A stretch of 16,340 nucleotides of DNA from Oehlia diaphana (lineage: Eukaryota > Glomeromycota > Glomeromycetes > Glomerales > Glomeraceae): NCBI GenBank assembly GCA_003833135.1, contig QZLH01001186.1, forward strand, positions 18,617 through 34,956, read 5' to 3'. Shown here piece by piece: positions 16,320 to 16,340 of the stretch. Numbering within the stretch: position 1 is the stretch's first letter; the number at the start of each line of letters is the position of its first letter. A model generated the notes under the pieces. It searched no databases and was not told where the DNA came from. It saw only the letters and a list, made by a program, of their open reading frames with translations. The position numbers and the translations under genes are program-made.

Positions 16320-16340
16320 TTCGGTATCCTGAGATGACGC

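Larger units (their letters stand above)
14748..16340. other. Gene-free right flank
   Basis: No open reading frame, tRNA or transposon ends are supported. Visible items are an 8-bp hairpin TGCATTTT/AAAATGCA (14983-14990/15004-15011), the heat-shock-element-like site at 15082, two TACTGTA-type motifs (15780s and 15917-15924), a small TA run near 15869-15879, and a more G+C-rich end (16150-16290) with a hairpin CATGG-TCCTG-CCATG (16251-16265) and the 14-bp hairpin at 16289. Any gene served by the heat-shock-like site would lie outside the window or has not been recognised. Confidence 0.5.

Overview
The window looks like nuclear DNA of an arbuscular mycorrhizal fungus of the Rhizophagus (Glomeromycota) type. 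That assignment is inferred from content: very A+T-rich DNA (roughly three quarters by eye), intronless F-box/leucine-rich proteins of the kind hugely expanded in these fungi, a Sel1-repeat fragment whose residues resemble the large Sel1 family of that lineage, a broken secreted ML-domain (NPC2-like) lipid-binding gene, and dense short repeats and non-autonomous inverted-repeat elements. There is no bacterial gene organisation, CRISPR array, rRNA or recognisable tRNA.

Layout. An F-box gene (95-1645, +) opens the window, and a second, diverged F-box paralogue (13271-14719, +) lies near the right end. Between them lie 11.6 kb with almost no intact coding capacity. In order these hold: an A+T-rich spacer; a G+C-rich array of stem-loops (2761-3118) whose arms covary between copies; a purine-rich low-complexity tract with an internal 325-bp repeat period (3119-3960); a Sel1-repeat pseudogene fragment cut off by a 16-bp minisatellite (about 5001-5301); a foldback/MITE-like element (6281-6567); an ML-domain pseudogene on the minus strand (7693-8223); a degenerate copy of the 16-bp minisatellite (8817-8876); an element bounded by inverted arrays of a TTCGCCGAA motif (9178-9654); a possible 75-residue arginine-rich protein gene on the minus strand (11292-11519); and a very small TA-flanked inverted-repeat element (11642-11781). 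After the second F-box gene comes a gene-free tail with one heat-shock-element-like site and a perfect 14-bp hairpin.

How the genes relate. The two F-box proteins are probably substrate adaptors of SCF ubiquitin ligases, and they belong to one paralogous family. The Sel1 and ML relics come from two other families that are expanded in these fungi. The window therefore reads as a gene-poor, repeat-rich compartment where such families are born and decay. There is no operon or pathway. The most unusual signal is the stem-loop array at 2761-3118. Its two best copies differ by several compensatory base changes, and both remaining mismatches become G-U pairs if the minus strand is the transcribed one.
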